DNA from: Pseudocitrobacter vendiensis
GTDB taxonomy: Bacteria; Pseudomonadota; Gammaproteobacteria; Enterobacterales; Enterobacteriaceae
Assembly (NCBI RefSeq): GCF_943590815.1
Contig: NZ_CALSBS010000008.1
Span: 62,001-126,000 of the forward strand
Length of the DNA stretch: 64,000 bases
Reading direction: 5' to 3'
The position numbers were made by a program, and so were the translations under genes. The notes below the pieces were generated by a model. That model saw only the letters and a list, made by a program, of their open reading frames with translations. It was not told the DNA's origin and did not search any database. Positions 63,372-64,000 of this stretch are shown here, piece after piece (position 1 is the stretch's first letter; each line of letters starts with the position of its first letter).

Positions 63372-64000
63372 ATGAAGCCAGTTTTTGAGAGCAATGGTTT
63401 TGTCGAGGAGTTAACACTCGGCGCGGGCGAACTGCGGTTCGCCGTAAAAGATACGCTGGATATCGCCGGTCACCCGACCCGCGCCGGATGCCCGGCGTTG
63501 GCCGATGCGCCGAAAGCGAAGCAGCATGCTCGTATCGTCAAGGTGCTGCTCAATAGCGGCTGCCAACTGACGGGCAAAACTACCCTGCACGAACTGGCGT
63601 TTGGCGTCACCGGGATCAACCCCTGGAGCGGCACGCCCGTTAACCCTCAATACCCTACGCTTATCCCCGGCGGTTCGTCGAGCGGCTCTGCAACCGTCGT
63701 CGCCAGGGGCGATGTCGATTTCGCCCTCGGCACTGACACCGGAGGTTCTGTCCGAATGCCCGCCGCCTGCTGCGGTGTGCTGGGGCTGAAACCGGGCTAT
63801 GGCGTGCTCAGCCGACAAGGCGTATTACCTGCCTACAGCTCACTGGACTGCGTTGGGATTTTTGCCCGCGAGCCACGTATTCTGCGCGACGTGCTGGCCC
63901 GCGTGGCGTTACCGGTTGATGCGCCGCTGGCATCTCTGCCCTCAATCGGTTTTATCTTTGCCGCGCAGCCGGACATTGACGCGCTGCTGGTGGATGCGCT
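63372..64000 (+). CDS. Amidase (amidase-signature family), 5' part only
   Basis: The frame is open from ATG 63372 to the window end, giving the first 209 residues of an amidase-signature hydrolase. The catalytic triad region is present: Lys in LRFAVKDTLDIAG near 26, the serine-rich signature GGSSSGSATVVARG near 100, and the nucleophile region in GTDTGGSVRMPAACCGVLG near 124. The enzyme cleaves a carboxamide to acid and ammonia; the exact substrate is unknown. GatA of the tRNA amidotransferase is excluded because no gatC/gatB context exists and enterics lack it. The HpaX-like transporter and MarR regulator may form one catabolic unit with it. Confidence 0.88.
   Translation, partial: MKPVFESNGFVEELTLGAGELRFAVKDTLDIAGHPTRAGCPALADAPKAKQHARIVKVLLNSGCQLTGKTTLHELAFGVTGINPWSGTPVNPQYPTLIPGGSSSGSATVVARGDVDFALGTDTGGSVRMPAACCGVLGLKPGYGVLSRQGVLPAYSSLDCVGIFAREPRILRDVLARVALPVDAPLASLPSIGFIFAAQPDIDALLVDA

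Overview
The window is chromosomal DNA of an enteric gamma-proteobacterium (Enterobacteriaceae) close to Escherichia, Salmonella and Citrobacter. Nearly every protein reads as a close homologue of an E. coli K-12 protein. Gene order follows, in the opposite orientation, the K-12 stretch from the eut operon down to alaC and ypdK, as I recall it. REP elements and one ERIC element, typical of this family, lie between genes. The mix of eut, xapABR, yfeN and ipdC fits Citrobacter best, but genus is an inference.

Layout. 1-9752: 3' part of the ethanolamine operon (eutE end, J, G, H, A, B, C, L, K, R), which encodes microcompartment enzymes, shell proteins, the ammonia-lyase with its reactivase, and the AraC-type activator. 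9753-10725: an unrecognised secreted-protein gene between two copies of an 89-bp repeat. 10726-15861: hemF, amiA, ypeA, two tandem yfeZ-type genes, yfeY, yfeX. 15973-21761: ucpA, then cysPUWA and cysM (sulfate/thiosulfate uptake and cysteine synthesis). 21758-24832: an NTF2-like protein, pdxK and a CSS-EAL phosphodiesterase. 24942-29800: crr, ptsI, ptsH, cysK, cysZ. 30031-39720: zipA, ligA, ypeB, yfeH/yfeR, yfeN, and the xanthosine genes xapA, xapB, an XapX-type small membrane protein and xapR. 39827-43131: tRNA-Lys and two tRNA-Val on the minus strand, gltX, yfeD/yfeC, two tRNA-Ala. 43322-54221: pdeA, nupC, mntH, ypeC, an aldo-keto reductase, ipdC, yfeO, glk. 54266-58459: the ypdAB two-component system, alaC and the 23-residue ypdK. 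58460-64000: a less conserved end with REPs, a small secreted protein, yjdJ/yjdI, an 81-residue unknown, a structured-RNA candidate, an HpaX-like transporter, a MarR regulator and the start of an amidase.

How the genes work together. Three themes recur: ethanolamine catabolism; sulfur assimilation (cysPUWA, cysM, cysK and cysZ within 13 kb, the PTS operon between cysM and cysK); and nucleoside handling (xapAB, yfeN, nupC). Most of the window is ordinary core genome.

Against K-12 gene order, murRQP-yfeW, yfeS/yfeK and the fry-ypdCEF cluster are absent at their expected places. The added genes are the repeat-flanked secreted protein, the second yfeZ copy, the NTF2-like protein, the CSS-EAL protein, the reductase/ipdC pair and most of the last 5 kb. 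The most unusual features are the repeat-flanked insertion between eutR and hemF and the overlapping hairpins at 60810-60896. I see no CRISPR array, prophage, transposase or recognisable defence system.
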